DNA of 47,316 nucleotides from an uncultured Chloroflexota bacterium (GTDB lineage Bacteria; Chloroflexota; UBA11872; UBA12225). The notes beneath the pieces are model-generated. The model saw only the letters and a list, made by a program, of their open reading frames with translations. It made no database searches and was not told the origin of the DNA. Every line of letters starts with the position of its first letter. Position 1 is the stretch's first letter. Location: NCBI GenBank assembly GCA_902805635.1, contig CADCTC010000172.1:1-47316 (forward strand), in the 5' to 3' direction. The translations under genes were made by a program, and so were the position numbers. Shown piece after piece: positions 18,438 to 26,765 of the stretch.

Positions 18438-19775
18438 TCAGGGCGTGAGGCGGTGCAGGTCCCGTGGGAAGAGCGTCGTCTCGCGCACGTTGGGCGCCTC
18501 CACCAGCCGCGCGATAAAGCGCTCCAGCCCGATGGCGAACCCGCCGTGCGGCGGCATGCCGTGGCGGAACGCCTCCAGAAAGTCTGTGAACGCATCCTCA
18601 TTCATATGCCGTTCGGCCAGCACGCGACAGTAATCCTCATAGCGGTGGAGGCGTTGACCGCCTGAGACCAGCTCCACGCCGCGGAAGAGCAGGTCGAACG
18701 CGTTGGTGAAAGCGGGGTTGGCGGGATCGGGATGGGTGTAAAAGGGCTTCGTCGCCGCGGGGTATCCGGTGACGAACAGGAAGTCGGAACCGTGCTCGCG
18801 CCGCGCCCACTCCCCCAGCCAGCGCTCGTGGGCCGGCGCCAGGTCGGGCTCGCCCGCCAGGTCTTCGCCGGTGCCGCGGGCGATCAATGCCAGCGCGTCG
18901 GTGAACGTGACCACCGGTATCTCCGCCGGCGCGGCCAGCACCACGGGCAGCTTATCCGCTAGGCCGAGCAGCGCCAGGGCACCGGCTGCATCGGTACGGA
19001 GGGCATCCAGCATACCGCGCAGCGTGTGGGTGAGCACCGCCATCACGTCGCGATGGTCGTGGATGAACCCCAGCTCGGCGTCCAGGGAGACAAACTCATT
19101 CAGGTGGCGCGGCGTGTCATGCGGCTCGGCGCGGAACGCCGGCCCTACCTCGAATACGCGCTCGAACACGCCCACCATCAGCTGCTTGTAGAGCTGCGGG
19201 CTCTGCGAGAGGTACGCCGGCCGGCCGAGGTAGTCAATCTTGAACACGTTGGCGCCACCCTCTGTGGCCGAGCCGACGATCTTGGGCGTCTGGATCTCCA
19301 CGAAGTCCAGGCTGCTTAGCGTAGCCCTGAAGCCCGCCATGGCGGCTGCCGACAGCTGAAAGAGCGCCCGCTGACGTGGGTGGCGCAGCATCAGCGGCTG
19401 GTGATCGAGCAAGGTTGCCAGCGGCGGCTGGAGCACGGGGCGGAACAGGTCGAACGGTGGTGGCGCTGCGGCCGCCGAGAGGATTTCCACGCTGGGGTCG
19501 TGTATCTCTACGCCGTCCGGCACCTGTGGCACTGCCACGACTGTGCCGGTGACGCGCAGCACGCTCTCGTTGTAGAGCCCGTCCAGCTGGGCTCGCAACG
19601 CCTGCTCCTCCACCACCACCTGGGCCAGCCCCTTTGCGTCGCGCAGGATCAGGAATGCCACGTTGCTCAGTGGACGGAAGCGGTGGAGCCACCCCGCAAG
19701 TGTTACGCGCTCGCCTACGTGCGAGCCAACCTCCGATGTCCAGACCCGCTCGCGTTCTATCGCTAGTGACCGCAT
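18438..19775 (-). CDS. aspS: Aspartyl-tRNA synthetase, archaeal/eukaryotic type
   Basis: A 445-residue class II synthetase. The N-terminal OB fold for the anticodon has GERVTLAGWLHRFRPL and FLILRDAKGLAQVVVE. The catalytic core has motif 1 around FVEIQTPKIVGSATEGGA, the SQSPQLYKQ and FRAEPHDTPRHLNEF (motif 2) segments, and GGFAIGLERFIARLV (motif 3). It lacks the GAD insertion that makes usual bacterial AspRS about 590 residues long, so it is the short archaeal type. ATG 19775 has GGAGG 6 nt upstream; a start at 19841 would cross the terminator hairpin. A T-box with GAC specifier precedes it, supporting Asp rather than Asn identity. Whether it also charges tRNA-Asn is open. Confidence 0.93.
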   Translation of the reverse strand: MRSLAIERERVWTSEVGSHVGERVTLAGWLHRFRPLSNVAFLILRDAKGLAQVVVEEQALRAQLDGLYNESVLRVTGTVVAVPQVPDGVEIHDPSVEILSAAAAPPPFDLFRPVLQPPLATLLDHQPLMLRHPRQRALFQLSAAAMAGFRATLSSLDFVEIQTPKIVGSATEGGANVFKIDYLGRPAYLSQSPQLYKQLMVGVFERVFEVGPAFRAEPHDTPRHLNEFVSLDAELGFIHDHRDVMAVLTHTLRGMLDALRTDAAGALALLGLADKLPVVLAAPAEIPVVTFTDALALIARGTGEDLAGEPDLAPAHERWLGEWARREHGSDFLFVTGYPAATKPFYTHPDPANPAFTNAFDLLFRGVELVSGGQRLHRYEDYCRVLAERHMNEDAFTDFLEAFRHGMPPHGGFAIGLERFIARLVEAPNVRETTLFPRDLHRLTP

Positions 19776-19794
19776 GTGACGCCTCCAAAATGCA

Positions 19795-19825
19795 GCGCCC
19801 CCTCGCCGTGCGGACGAGGGGGCGC
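19795..19825 (-). terminator. Attenuator hairpin of the aspS T-box
   Basis: A perfect 11-bp stem GCGCCCCCTCG / CGAGGGGGCGC with a 9-nt loop, followed by TGCATTTT. The 5' arm and loop share CTCGTCCGCA with the antiterminator, so the two folds exclude each other. The T-run is short. The aspS ribosome site GGAGG follows at 19782-19786, outside the stem. Confidence 0.88.
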
Positions 19826-20070
19826 GTGCTCGTGGTGCCACCGCAGTTTGCGCCCGGCCCTGGAGGAGGCGAGGCGCCTTGACGCCCGATCACGGGGGCA
19901 AGCCGTCGGCGCTTACGTGGCCGGTGCCATCGTGCTGCCGTCACGGGCAGCTGCGGACAGGGCCGTTCTTCGCCGCGCTCAGGAGGGTCTTCGCCAGGGG
20001 AGGGGCACCGCGTCTCACCGACCCGCGGTTCTCTAGACGCCCGTGCCCCGGCTACTCGTCTCCGTCGTCG
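19795..20070 (-). ncRNA. T-box leader, tRNA-Asp responsive (specifier GAC)
   Basis: Read on the minus strand. Stem I shows pairing GGGGCAC/GTGCCCC and GCGTCT/AGACGC, with distal AGAGA (20030-20034) and GGTGAGA (20013-20019) motifs. The specifier loop has AGTA opposite GAA-GAC, the GAC codon at 19987-19989, then the CTGAG motif (19978-19982). The hairpin GCTGCC-cgtgac-GGCAGC fits stem III. The T-box is TGCGGTGGCACCACG (19831-19845). Its antiterminator can pair TGCGG with CCGCA and ACGAG with CTCGT around the UGGCACC bulge, and the UGGC fits a tRNA end GCCA with discriminator G, as in tRNA-Asp. The alternative is the terminator at 19795-19825. Uncharged tRNA-Asp should therefore raise aspS expression. 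Confidence 0.93.
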
Positions 20071-20168
20071 CTTTGAGTCCACCATACCATGCTCTCGGTC
20101 GTGCCCCATTCACATGCGCTCACTCGCGGTGCGTCGGGCGGTGTGCAATCGTCTACACTGCCGCCACG

Positions 20169-20954
20169 ATGCGACTGGCGATGTTCTCGGATATACACGG
20201 AAACTCCATCGCGCTAGACGCAGTGCTGGCCGATGTCCAGGCGGTGGGTGGAGTGGACGGCTTTCTGGTCCTGGGGGACCTGGCAGCGGGCGGGTACGAT
20301 CCTTCCGGTGCGGTGGAGCGGCTGCGCGCGCTGCCCGATGCGCAGTTCGTGCGCGGGAATACCGAGGCGGTGCTCGCCTCGGGTGAGCCAGCCGGCATGG
20401 CGCCGATGTTCGGCTGGGCGCACAAGCGCCTGGCCGCGGACGGCCACATGGAGTGGATCGCTGCGCTGCCGCTGGAGGTACGGGTCAGCTTGCCCGACGG
20501 CGCACATGTGCTGGGCAACCACGCCGCACCTGGCACCGACGGCACGGACGGCCGCGCACTGGTCCCCGCGCAGACCGAGGCGGAGGTGCGCGAGCTGCTG
20601 GCTGGATGCGGCGCCGACCTGGTGTGCGTCGGGCACTCGCACTGGCCCATGGACCGCACGGTGGACGGCGTGCGCATCCTCAACACCGGGAGCGTAAGCA
20701 ACCCGTGGGCGCCCGACCTGCGCGCGTGCTGGACTCTGCTGGATGCGGACGCGCAGGGTCACCGTGTGGAGCAGCGTCGCGTCGCGTATGACCTGGACGC
20801 CGTCCTGGACGCGCTCCACCGCTCGGGCAACCCGGCCGCGGATGCCCTAGCAGGACACTTTCGCGGAGAACGTACCCCGCCTGGCAACGTGCCTGATCGG
20901 GAAGCCGGCCTATGCTCCAATGTGGATCCTGCCGCCTCCACCACTGGCGGATGA
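20169..20954 (+). CDS. Metallophosphoesterase (calcineurin-like, YfcE/DNA ligase-associated type)
   Basis: A 261-residue protein from ATG 20169. The family's metal motifs appear in order: FSDIHGN (residue 6), LVLGDL near 36, VRGNTEA near 63, LGNHAAPGTDG near 115 and CVGHSHWPM near 155, followed by ILNTGSVSNP. These bind two metal ions for phosphodiester or phosphomonoester cleavage. The substrate is unknown. An in-frame start at 20043 would extend the protein into the T-box leader of the divergent aspS gene and adds no family sequence. The two genes share one regulatory interval. Confidence 0.88.
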   Translation: MRLAMFSDIHGNSIALDAVLADVQAVGGVDGFLVLGDLAAGGYDPSGAVERLRALPDAQFVRGNTEAVLASGEPAGMAPMFGWAHKRLAADGHMEWIAALPLEVRVSLPDGAHVLGNHAAPGTDGTDGRALVPAQTEAEVRELLAGCGADLVCVGHSHWPMDRTVDGVRILNTGSVSNPWAPDLRACWTLLDADAQGHRVEQRRVAYDLDAVLDALHRSGNPAADALAGHFRGERTPPGNVPDREAGLCSNVDPAASTTGG

Positions 20955-20970
20955 GCGGCGAGGGGCAAGG

Positions 20971-21780
20971 CTACGCAGTGCGCCGCGCGACTCGCAGCTC
21001 GTTCATGTAGCGCTTGCGGACACGACCGTCGTAGCGCGAGTCGATCAGGTGCGCGATGCACGTGAAGAGGCCGCTCTGATTGGCCGGCGTGAGCACGCGG
21101 TGGCCGGAGTAGCTCAGCAACACGTCCAGGTACTCCGCCGTCGAATACGCCTGCTCCCACTCGTAGCGTCGGAACTCGGCCGGGCCGAAACGCCCTGACC
21201 TCTCGAGATCGGCGCTGTCCGTTGGGATGTCGCCGGGATGCTGCAGGCGCAGTCCCGGCGGCGTGCCGGGCATCCAGCGCTCGTAGCAGTCTTGCATTTC
21301 GGCGAAGAACGTGTCGTGCGCGTTTCCCGCCACGTGGTGGGTCGCGATGATTGCGAGTGCGCCACCGCGGCGGAGCGCTGCAGCTGCCTTGGTGACGCGG
21401 ACTGCAGGGTCGATCCAGTGGAACGCAGTCGCCGAGATGACTACGTCGAACGGCTCAGGCGGCAGCGGCCACTCCTCGAAGGCAGCCACCTCGACTCTCA
21501 CGTTCGGGAACGGCGCCAGCTTGCGCCGCGCCACCGCCGCCATCGCCGGTCCCAGCTCCACTGCGACAATCTCGCAGTCCCGCTCCGCCAGTGGCAGCGT
21601 TGCCTGTCCGGTGCCGCACCCGATCTCCAGCAACCGGCAGCCCGGACCCACTCCCACGAGTCGCGCCAGGTCGTCGAACAGCGCCGGCGGATAGCCCGGC
21701 CGCACGCGATCGTAGAGCGCGGTGTCCTCGTCGAATGTCGCCCGCAGCCGCGCTGGGTCGGTCAACTCGTCGGGGTTCAC
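20971..21780 (-). CDS. Class I SAM-dependent methyltransferase
   Basis: A 269-residue protein. An N-terminal FDEDTALYDRVRPGYPP segment, common in this group, is followed by motif I LLEIGCGTGQATLPLA (about 50), acidic beta-2 IVAVELGPAM, and motif IV DVVISATAFHWIDP (about 113). This resembles ubiquinone-type or trans-aconitate-type methyltransferases. The substrate is unknown. GTG 21780 is the start. It converges with the phosphoesterase gene across 16 bp and diverges from the AAA ATPase gene. Confidence 0.87.
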   Translation of the reverse strand: MNPDELTDPARLRATFDEDTALYDRVRPGYPPALFDDLARLVGVGPGCRLLEIGCGTGQATLPLAERDCEIVAVELGPAMAAVARRKLAPFPNVRVEVAAFEEWPLPPEPFDVVISATAFHWIDPAVRVTKAAAALRRGGALAIIATHHVAGNAHDTFFAEMQDCYERWMPGTPPGLRLQHPGDIPTDSADLERSGRFGPAEFRRYEWEQAYSTAEYLDVLLSYSGHRVLTPANQSGLFTCIAHLIDSRYDGRVRKRYMNELRVARRTA

Positions 21781-21827
21781 GGGGGCGAGTGTAGAAGGTC
21801 AGCGTTGGCCGGCGGGGGCGACTGAGG

Positions 21828-22991
21828 GTGGGCAACGCTCTGATACGCTGTGCCTCCGTGGCCGAGGCGCCCATCGCGATACGAGAGCTTGAAGTGTGGG
21901 GCTACCGGTCGGTGCGCCACCTGGTGCTGCCGCTGCGCCGAGTGAACGTGCTCACCGGTCCCAACGGCTGCGGCAAGAGCAACCTGTACAACGCCGTCGT
22001 GCTCCTGGCCCGCGGGGCGACGGGCGCCCTTGCGAGTGCCATCGCCGAAGAGGGCGGCATGCCGTCGGTATTATGGGCCGGTGCGGAGGGAAAACGCCTC
22101 GCCCGCCGCGCACCGCCACGACGCGTCGGCCTGCGCGTCAGCGGCGACGACTTCGGATACGAGCTCCAGTGTGGCCTCCCTATCCCGGCGGAGACCGCCT
22201 TCGGACTGGACCCGGAGGTGAAGGAAGAGCGGGTCTGGCTGGCGGACCCGGCGGGCCGGCACGTGACGCTGATGGAGCGCGACGGTGCGACCGCACGACT
22301 GCGTGGGGCCGATGGCAGCATGGTGCGCTTCCCGCTGTCGCTGGACATCAGCGAGTCGGTGCTGTCGCAGATCCAGGAGCCGCACCTCTACCCGGAGCTG
22401 GCGCTCCTCCGAGAGCGCATGCACCGCTGGCGGTTCTACCACCACTTCCGCACCGACACCGCCGCGCCGCTGCGCCAGCCACAGGTCGGCGTGCGCACTC
22501 CCGTCCTGGGGCACGACGGCGCCGACCTGGCGGCGGCGCTGCAGACCATCCGCGAGATCGGCGACGACGCTGCGCTGGCGGAGGCGGTGGACCGTGCCTT
22601 CCCCGGCGCGTCCGTGCAGGTCCGCTCTGAGATGACGCGGTTTCAGGTCTTCCTCAGCATGCCTGGCGTACTGCGCCCGCTGTCCGCCGCCGAGCTCTCA
22701 GATGGGACGCTGCGCTACCTGTGCCTGGTGGCGGCGCTGCTCAGCCCGCGCCCGCCCGCGCTGCTGGCGCTCAACGAGCCTGAGACCAGCCTGCACCCGG
22801 ACTTGCTGGCGCCTCTCGCCAGCCTGATCCACCGCGCATGGAGCTCCTCTCAGCTGTGGATCACCACGCACTCCCGGTTCCTGGCTGAGGAGGTGTCGCG
22901 CCTGTGCGGCGAAGCTCCGGTGGAGCTAAGGTTGGCAGACGGCGAGACTCAGCTGGCAACTGCCTCTCCCAAGAATGTCTCCTTTGGGTAG
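21828..22991 (+). CDS. RecF/OLD-like AAA family ATPase
   Basis: A 387-residue ABC-type ATPase of the AAA_21/RecF-like group. The N-terminal strand IRELEVWGYRSVRHL leads to Walker A GPNGCGKSNLYNA (about 45-57). After a 220-residue helical middle region come the signature-like LSDGTLRYL, Walker B LLALNEPETSLHPDL with catalytic Glu, and the H-loop WITTHSRFLAE. There is no TOPRIM nuclease domain, so it is not a complete OLD protein. Such ATPases occur alone or in defence and repair modules; no partner nuclease gene is adjacent. GTG 21828 is used, but GTG 21858, ten codons in, fits the family start equally well. Confidence 0.85.
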   Translation: MGNALIRCASVAEAPIAIRELEVWGYRSVRHLVLPLRRVNVLTGPNGCGKSNLYNAVVLLARGATGALASAIAEEGGMPSVLWAGAEGKRLARRAPPRRVGLRVSGDDFGYELQCGLPIPAETAFGLDPEVKEERVWLADPAGRHVTLMERDGATARLRGADGSMVRFPLSLDISESVLSQIQEPHLYPELALLRERMHRWRFYHHFRTDTAAPLRQPQVGVRTPVLGHDGADLAAALQTIREIGDDAALAEAVDRAFPGASVQVRSEMTRFQVFLSMPGVLRPLSAAELSDGTLRYLCLVAALLSPRPPALLALNEPETSLHPDLLAPLASLIHRAWSSSQLWITTHSRFLAEEVSRLCGEAPVELRLADGETQLATASPKNVSFG

Positions 22992-23037
22992 CCGGACGTA
23001 GCGCGCTATCTGTGGTGACAGTGCCTGGTACATTCAC

Positions 23038-23060
23038 ACTCCACTCAGTCTGAGTGGAGT
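23038..23060 (+). promoter_or_regulatory. Perfect palindrome ahead of the leader-peptide ORF
   Basis: ACTCCACTCA-gtc-TGAGTGGAGT: arms of 10 bp and a 3-nt centre, ending 28 nt before the small ORF's ATG. It is either an operator for a dimeric regulator or an RNA hairpin in the leader. No T-run follows, so a simple terminator is unlikely. Confidence 0.6.
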
Positions 23061-23087
23061 TGGCAGAGACGGAAAGGAGGCACGCTC

Positions 23088-23144
23088 ATGCGCAAGACAG
23101 CTGCTGCGTCAATGTATCGAGCGTGCCCAGCGGCTTCTCGCTAG
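23088..23144 (+). CDS. Candidate 18-residue leader peptide
   Basis: The reading frame encodes MRKTAAASMYRACPAASR and then TAG. It is preceded by AAAGGAGG with 7 nt spacing, one of the strongest ribosome sites in the window. A stretch of 114 nt separates it from the APH-type gene and holds an inverted repeat GGCCGCC (23194-23200) / GGCGGCC (23223-23229) with a competing GGCGGC. A strongly translated short frame plus alternative pairing upstream of a kinase of a resistance-type family is the usual look of translational attenuation. This is inference; the frame could also be chance. Confidence 0.45.
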   Translation: MRKTAAASMYRACPAASR

Positions 23145-23258
23145 CCTTGCTCTGCCGGCACGTCGCGCATACCCCTGACCACGGCTGGTAGTCGGCCGCC
23201 AGCGGGCTGTGGTGCGGCGGCGGGCGGCCACGGGTGCGCTCCCGAAAGGGACTCACCT

Positions 23259-24230
23259 GTGTTCAACCTCTCCGAACCGATCACTGTTTCCGACGAGGCG
23301 CATCGTGCGATTGTGGAGCGGCACGGCCTGCCCCAGTCAACCACGCTGCAGCTCATGCCGGCTACCGGGATCATCAATACGGTCTACGCGCTTGGCGAAG
23401 ACCTGATACTGCGCGTGCCGCGTGCCAACCCGCAGTATGGCGCCGCCCTGCTGAAAGAGGCACGTGTGATCCCGGCCGCCCGAGCCGCCGGTGTCCGCAC
23501 GCCAGCCTTGGTGGCGCTTGACGATCGCCTGGACTTGCTGCCCGTGCCGTACGCGGTCTACGAGCGCGTCCCGGGGACCGCACTCGGGCTGCTGGTGGCC
23601 GAGCCAGGCGACACGGCGCTTGCCTGGCGCGAGGTGGGGCGCGACCTCGCTCTGCTGCACGCAGGAGTCGACGCCGATGACCTGCCGCTACCGACGGAGC
23701 CGGGGTCCCCGGGTCCCGATCCCTGTGGGCTGGTGGAGCAGCGCGCCTCCGAGGGCTGGTTCACGGCCATGGAGGCGCGCTGGCTCACAGAGTGGCTGCA
23801 GCGGCTGGCGCCGGCGTCGCTGACGTTTCACGCCCACCACCCAATGCGCGTCTTGCACGCCGACACCCAGCCCACCAACGTCATGGTCGACGAGCAAACC
23901 CTGGGCTACCGAGCGCTCATCGACTGGGGCGATACGCGCTGGGGCGACGTGGCGGGAGACTTCGTCGGCCCGCCGCTGCGTGCGGTGCCGTTCATGCTCG
24001 CCGGCCACCGCGACGTGGCACCTCTGGATGATGACGACACGGTGGAGGCGCGCATCCTCTGGCGCCAGCTGCGTACCACGGTGGCGCTGTTGCCGCGCGG
24101 TGGGGCGCCCAACCTCTCGTGGGGTGAGCGGCCGCTGGCACGGTTGCTGGAGATCATGCGCTTCTTCCTTGATGTGCCGGACCATCGCTGGGCGGCGCTT
24201 GCGCCCCCGTCGACAGGAGCGGCGCAGTGA
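23259..24230 (+). CDS. Aminoglycoside phosphotransferase-family kinase
   Basis: A 323-residue APH-fold protein. The N-terminal lobe has LQLMPATGIINTVYALGEDLILRVPR, with the nucleotide-lobe Lys replaced by Arg in ILRVPR. The C-terminal lobe has the catalytic loop VLHADTQPTNVMVDE, where Asp acts as base (HxDxxxxN form), and the metal-binding LIDWGDTRWGD. Substrates of this family range from antibiotics to homoserine, choline and fructosamines. The GTG at 23259 has AAAGGG 8 nt before it. The upstream leader peptide and hairpins suggest controlled expression. It is convergent with the HAD gene. Confidence 0.85.
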   Translation: MFNLSEPITVSDEAHRAIVERHGLPQSTTLQLMPATGIINTVYALGEDLILRVPRANPQYGAALLKEARVIPAARAAGVRTPALVALDDRLDLLPVPYAVYERVPGTALGLLVAEPGDTALAWREVGRDLALLHAGVDADDLPLPTEPGSPGPDPCGLVEQRASEGWFTAMEARWLTEWLQRLAPASLTFHAHHPMRVLHADTQPTNVMVDEQTLGYRALIDWGDTRWGDVAGDFVGPPLRAVPFMLAGHRDVAPLDDDDTVEARILWRQLRTTVALLPRGGAPNLSWGERPLARLLEIMRFFLDVPDHRWAALAPPSTGAAQ

Positions 24231-24282
24231 ATTCCTGACTGCTCTCATCGATAAAGCGCTAGTGCAACGCGCTCTTCCGCGC

Positions 24283-24960
24283 TTACGGTCGGACGCCTTC
24301 CGCCAGCGTAAGGAGCTGCTCGAGCGGCACGGCTGCGAGCGACGGGAGGATCACGTCGGCATGGCTGAAGTCCAAATGCGCGGTGGGGCCGTGCGGCACC
24401 GCAGCGCAGAATAGCCCGGCGGCTTTCGCGGCGGTGACACCATTGGGCGAGTCCTCCAGCGCCATCGCCTCTTCTGGACGCAACCCCAGCCCGGCCATCG
24501 CAGCCAGGTACAGGTCTGGCGCGGGCTTCACGCGTGGCGCGTCACCCCGACAGCGGATGCATTCAAAGTGGTCCAGCAGCCCCAGCGTTGCCAGGTGCGA
24601 CTCCACCCACTCACGTGCGGAGCTAGATGCCAGTCCCACGCGTAGCCCGAGCAACCGTGCATCTTCAAGGTATGCCTGTACGCCCGGCTGCGCGGACGCC
24701 CCGGCAAGCAGTGCTGCTACCCGATCGCGCACGTAGGCGCGGACCTCTTCACGCGCCACCGGCCGGCCGCCGAGCGACTCCAGGTGCGCGTATGGATCGA
24801 ACCCACCGTGCGTGCCGATGCCGGAGGCCCATGCCTGTGGCGCCAATTGGCAGCCGTGGCGCTGGTAGACCTCGCTCCACGCGGTGAGCTCTGGCGTCTC
24901 GGTATCTAGGATCAGCCCGTCAAAGTCGAACACCACTCCGCGGATGCGCCGTGCTGACAT
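24283..24960 (-). CDS. HAD-superfamily phosphatase (beta-phosphoglucomutase-like)
   Basis: A 225-residue HAD subfamily IA protein. Motif I is VVFDFDGLILDTE (residues 9-21, nucleophile Asp), with a four-helix cap; motif II is LASSSAREW; motif III Lys is in RVKPAPDLYL; motif IV is ALEDSPNGVTAAKAAG. This set is typical of phosphoglucomutase-like and small sugar-phosphate phosphatases. ATG 24960 has GGAGG about 5 nt upstream. It lies 30 bp past the end of the preceding metallo-beta-lactamase-fold gene on the same strand, so co-transcription is likely. Confidence 0.9.
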   Translation of the reverse strand: MSARRIRGVVFDFDGLILDTETPELTAWSEVYQRHGCQLAPQAWASGIGTHGGFDPYAHLESLGGRPVAREEVRAYVRDRVAALLAGASAQPGVQAYLEDARLLGLRVGLASSSAREWVESHLATLGLLDHFECIRCRGDAPRVKPAPDLYLAAMAGLGLRPEEAMALEDSPNGVTAAKAAGLFCAAVPHGPTAHLDFSHADVILPSLAAVPLEQLLTLAEGVRP

Positions 24961-24990
24961 GAATACCTCCTGTTCCTGTTGGCCTGATGC

Positions 24991-25860
24991 CTACTCGTCC
25001 CCGACGGAGGTGGCGCCGGTAGTCACCGTCAGGCCGTCGTGCGCGAACCGCAGGGGCAGGTCCGGGTATTCCGCCGCAAGTGCATCAAGCTCGGCCGGCG
25101 TGCGACCGACCAGGTCGCCATTGATGTGCACGAGTACCGCCTGCGCCGGCCGCAGCGCGCGAACGAGCGGCACAGTGTCACGCACAAACCCCGCCTCGGT
25201 AGTCCGGAACGCCAGGTCCGGTGGCCCCAGCTCCTGGCCCTGCGGACCTTGCAGGAACCAGCCGGTCTCCACGACCGCGATGTCGCAGCCCTGCGCCCAC
25301 GGCTCTGCGGCCAGGTATGTGGCCAAATCCTTCGTCTCGTCCATAGCAACGATGACCCTGGACGAGTTGTCTGTCAGCACGGCGCCGGTGAGGAAGGTAT
25401 CCGGCGCGTAGCCAAACCATCTGGCGCTGAGTGGTCCCAGCTGGTCTGTGGCTCCTGGTTGGATGGTGTGCAGGCGGCAGTAACCCCGGCGCTCGAAGTA
25501 GCGCCAGTGGTCGCCCAGGCGCGCCAGCGTGGCCGCGTTGAGCCACACGTCAATGCAGGCGCGGGCGCCGCCGGTGGCCAGGTCCCAGGCCAGCGTCTCC
25601 ACCACGCGAAAGCCCGCGGTGTGGTCCGGGTGCCAGTGCGTGATGAACAGGTGGTTCACTCGCTCGATCCCGCGCCGGTTGAGCAGCCACACCACGTCCT
25701 CCGGCGCGTCTACGAGCAAGTGGGCGTCGTGGACGTAGAGCGATGGTCCGCCACGCTTCGATGCGCCGCCGTGTGCTCGCGCGTCCTCACAGACGCGACA
25801 ACCACAGCCCGGCCGTGGCGTGACCAGCGCGCCGCCAGATCCCAACACTGTTACCCGCAC
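24991..25860 (-). CDS. Metallo-beta-lactamase-fold hydrolase, PhnP-like
   Basis: A 289-residue protein. It begins VTVLGSGGALVTPRPGCGCRVCEDA, a strand followed by the Cys cluster GCGCRVC that resembles the structural zinc site of PhnP. The active-site motif THWHPDHTAGF lies near residue 75 (HxHxDH), with later ligands in VIVAMDETKDL and VLVHINGD. PhnP is a phosphodiesterase of phosphonate breakdown, but no other phn gene is present, so a broader phosphodiesterase or lactonase role is possible. The GTG start at 25860 has GGAGG 6 nt upstream and overlaps the upstream gene by 10 nt. Confidence 0.85.
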   Translation of the reverse strand: MRVTVLGSGGALVTPRPGCGCRVCEDARAHGGASKRGGPSLYVHDAHLLVDAPEDVVWLLNRRGIERVNHLFITHWHPDHTAGFRVVETLAWDLATGGARACIDVWLNAATLARLGDHWRYFERRGYCRLHTIQPGATDQLGPLSARWFGYAPDTFLTGAVLTDNSSRVIVAMDETKDLATYLAAEPWAQGCDIAVVETGWFLQGPQGQELGPPDLAFRTTEAGFVRDTVPLVRALRPAQAVLVHINGDLVGRTPAELDALAAEYPDLPLRFAHDGLTVTTGATSVGDE

Positions 25861-26639
25861 CGGGTGCCTCCAAGGAGTCCAACGTCCAACCGGTCCAGGT
25901 CGCGTGGCACGACTACACGCTCGAACACCGACCGCGCTTCGGCGAGCACCGCGTCCCGTGGGGCACCCATTCCCAGGTGAGTCAACGCGAGCATCCCAAC
26001 GCGGGCGGCCCGCGCAACCTGCGCCGCCTGAAGCGCGGTGGTGTGTTGCCGCGCCGTCGCCAGCGAGTGATGCCGGGCCAGGTACGTCGCCTCGTGCACG
26101 AGCAGGTCCGCGCCGTGTGCGGCTGAAGCAAGTGCAGATGTGGGGCGGGTGTCGCCGCTCACTACGAGGCGGCGCTGGGTGGCGCCTGCCTCCGCAAGTA
26201 CCCAGCTGAGCGCCGGAATGCTGTGGTCGGCGTGGACCGCCGCCACGCGCACATGCTCGAACGAGAGAGTATCCCGGCTGCGCGCGAGGACGTGCTCAAC
26301 TGCCGGCCGTCCGCCCACGACGACACGGAGCCACCAGCGCGCCCAGCGCGGCGCAGGAGGCGCATACAGTCGCAGCGGCGCTCCGGTCCGCTCCTTCGCA
26401 GCGTGCCACAGGAGGTTGGGCAGTCCGGCCACGTGGTCGGGGTGCCAGTGCGTAAGGAGGACTGCCGTCAGCGCTTGCACCGCCGATCCCGCTTGCCGTA
26501 GCTGACGCACGGCGCCCACACCGCAGTCAACCAGTAGCCGATCCGTTCCCACGCGCACGAGCAACGCGGCGGTGTTTGCCGGCGGGATGAAGAGCGCCGC
26601 GGCTGTGCCCAAGAAGGTCACGGAGAACGGTGCATCCAT
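25851..26639 (-). CDS. Metallo-beta-lactamase-fold hydrolase, RNase Z-like
   Basis: A 262-residue protein from ATG 26639, chosen because the conserved strand FSVTFLGTAAALFIPPANT starts there; a start at 26843 would add 68 unrelated residues and cross the divergent APH gene. The motif LLTHWHPDHVAGLP is the HxHxDH site, followed by VVSGDTRPT (Asp ligand), ADLLVHEATYL and LALTHLGMG (His ligand). The SGDT and HEATY blocks are typical of RNase Z and related tRNA 3' processing phosphodiesterases, though the exosite arm seems short. Its end overlaps the PhnP-like gene by 10 nt. Confidence 0.82.
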   Translation of the reverse strand: MDAPFSVTFLGTAAALFIPPANTAALLVRVGTDRLLVDCGVGAVRQLRQAGSAVQALTAVLLTHWHPDHVAGLPNLLWHAAKERTGAPLRLYAPPAPRWARWWLRVVVGGRPAVEHVLARSRDTLSFEHVRVAAVHADHSIPALSWVLAEAGATQRRLVVSGDTRPTSALASAAHGADLLVHEATYLARHHSLATARQHTTALQAAQVARAARVGMLALTHLGMGAPRDAVLAEARSVFERVVVPRDLDRLDVGLLGGTRCG

Positions 26640-26765
26640 ACGCGGGACGCTGCTGGTCACGCCCAACACTACCCCACTTGGCGCGGTCTGCCTGAGCGGT
26701 ACACTGGCGGCCAGTCGGACAGAGAGACCTTCAATTGGGCAAATGCGCCATAGAGCCAATACCGT

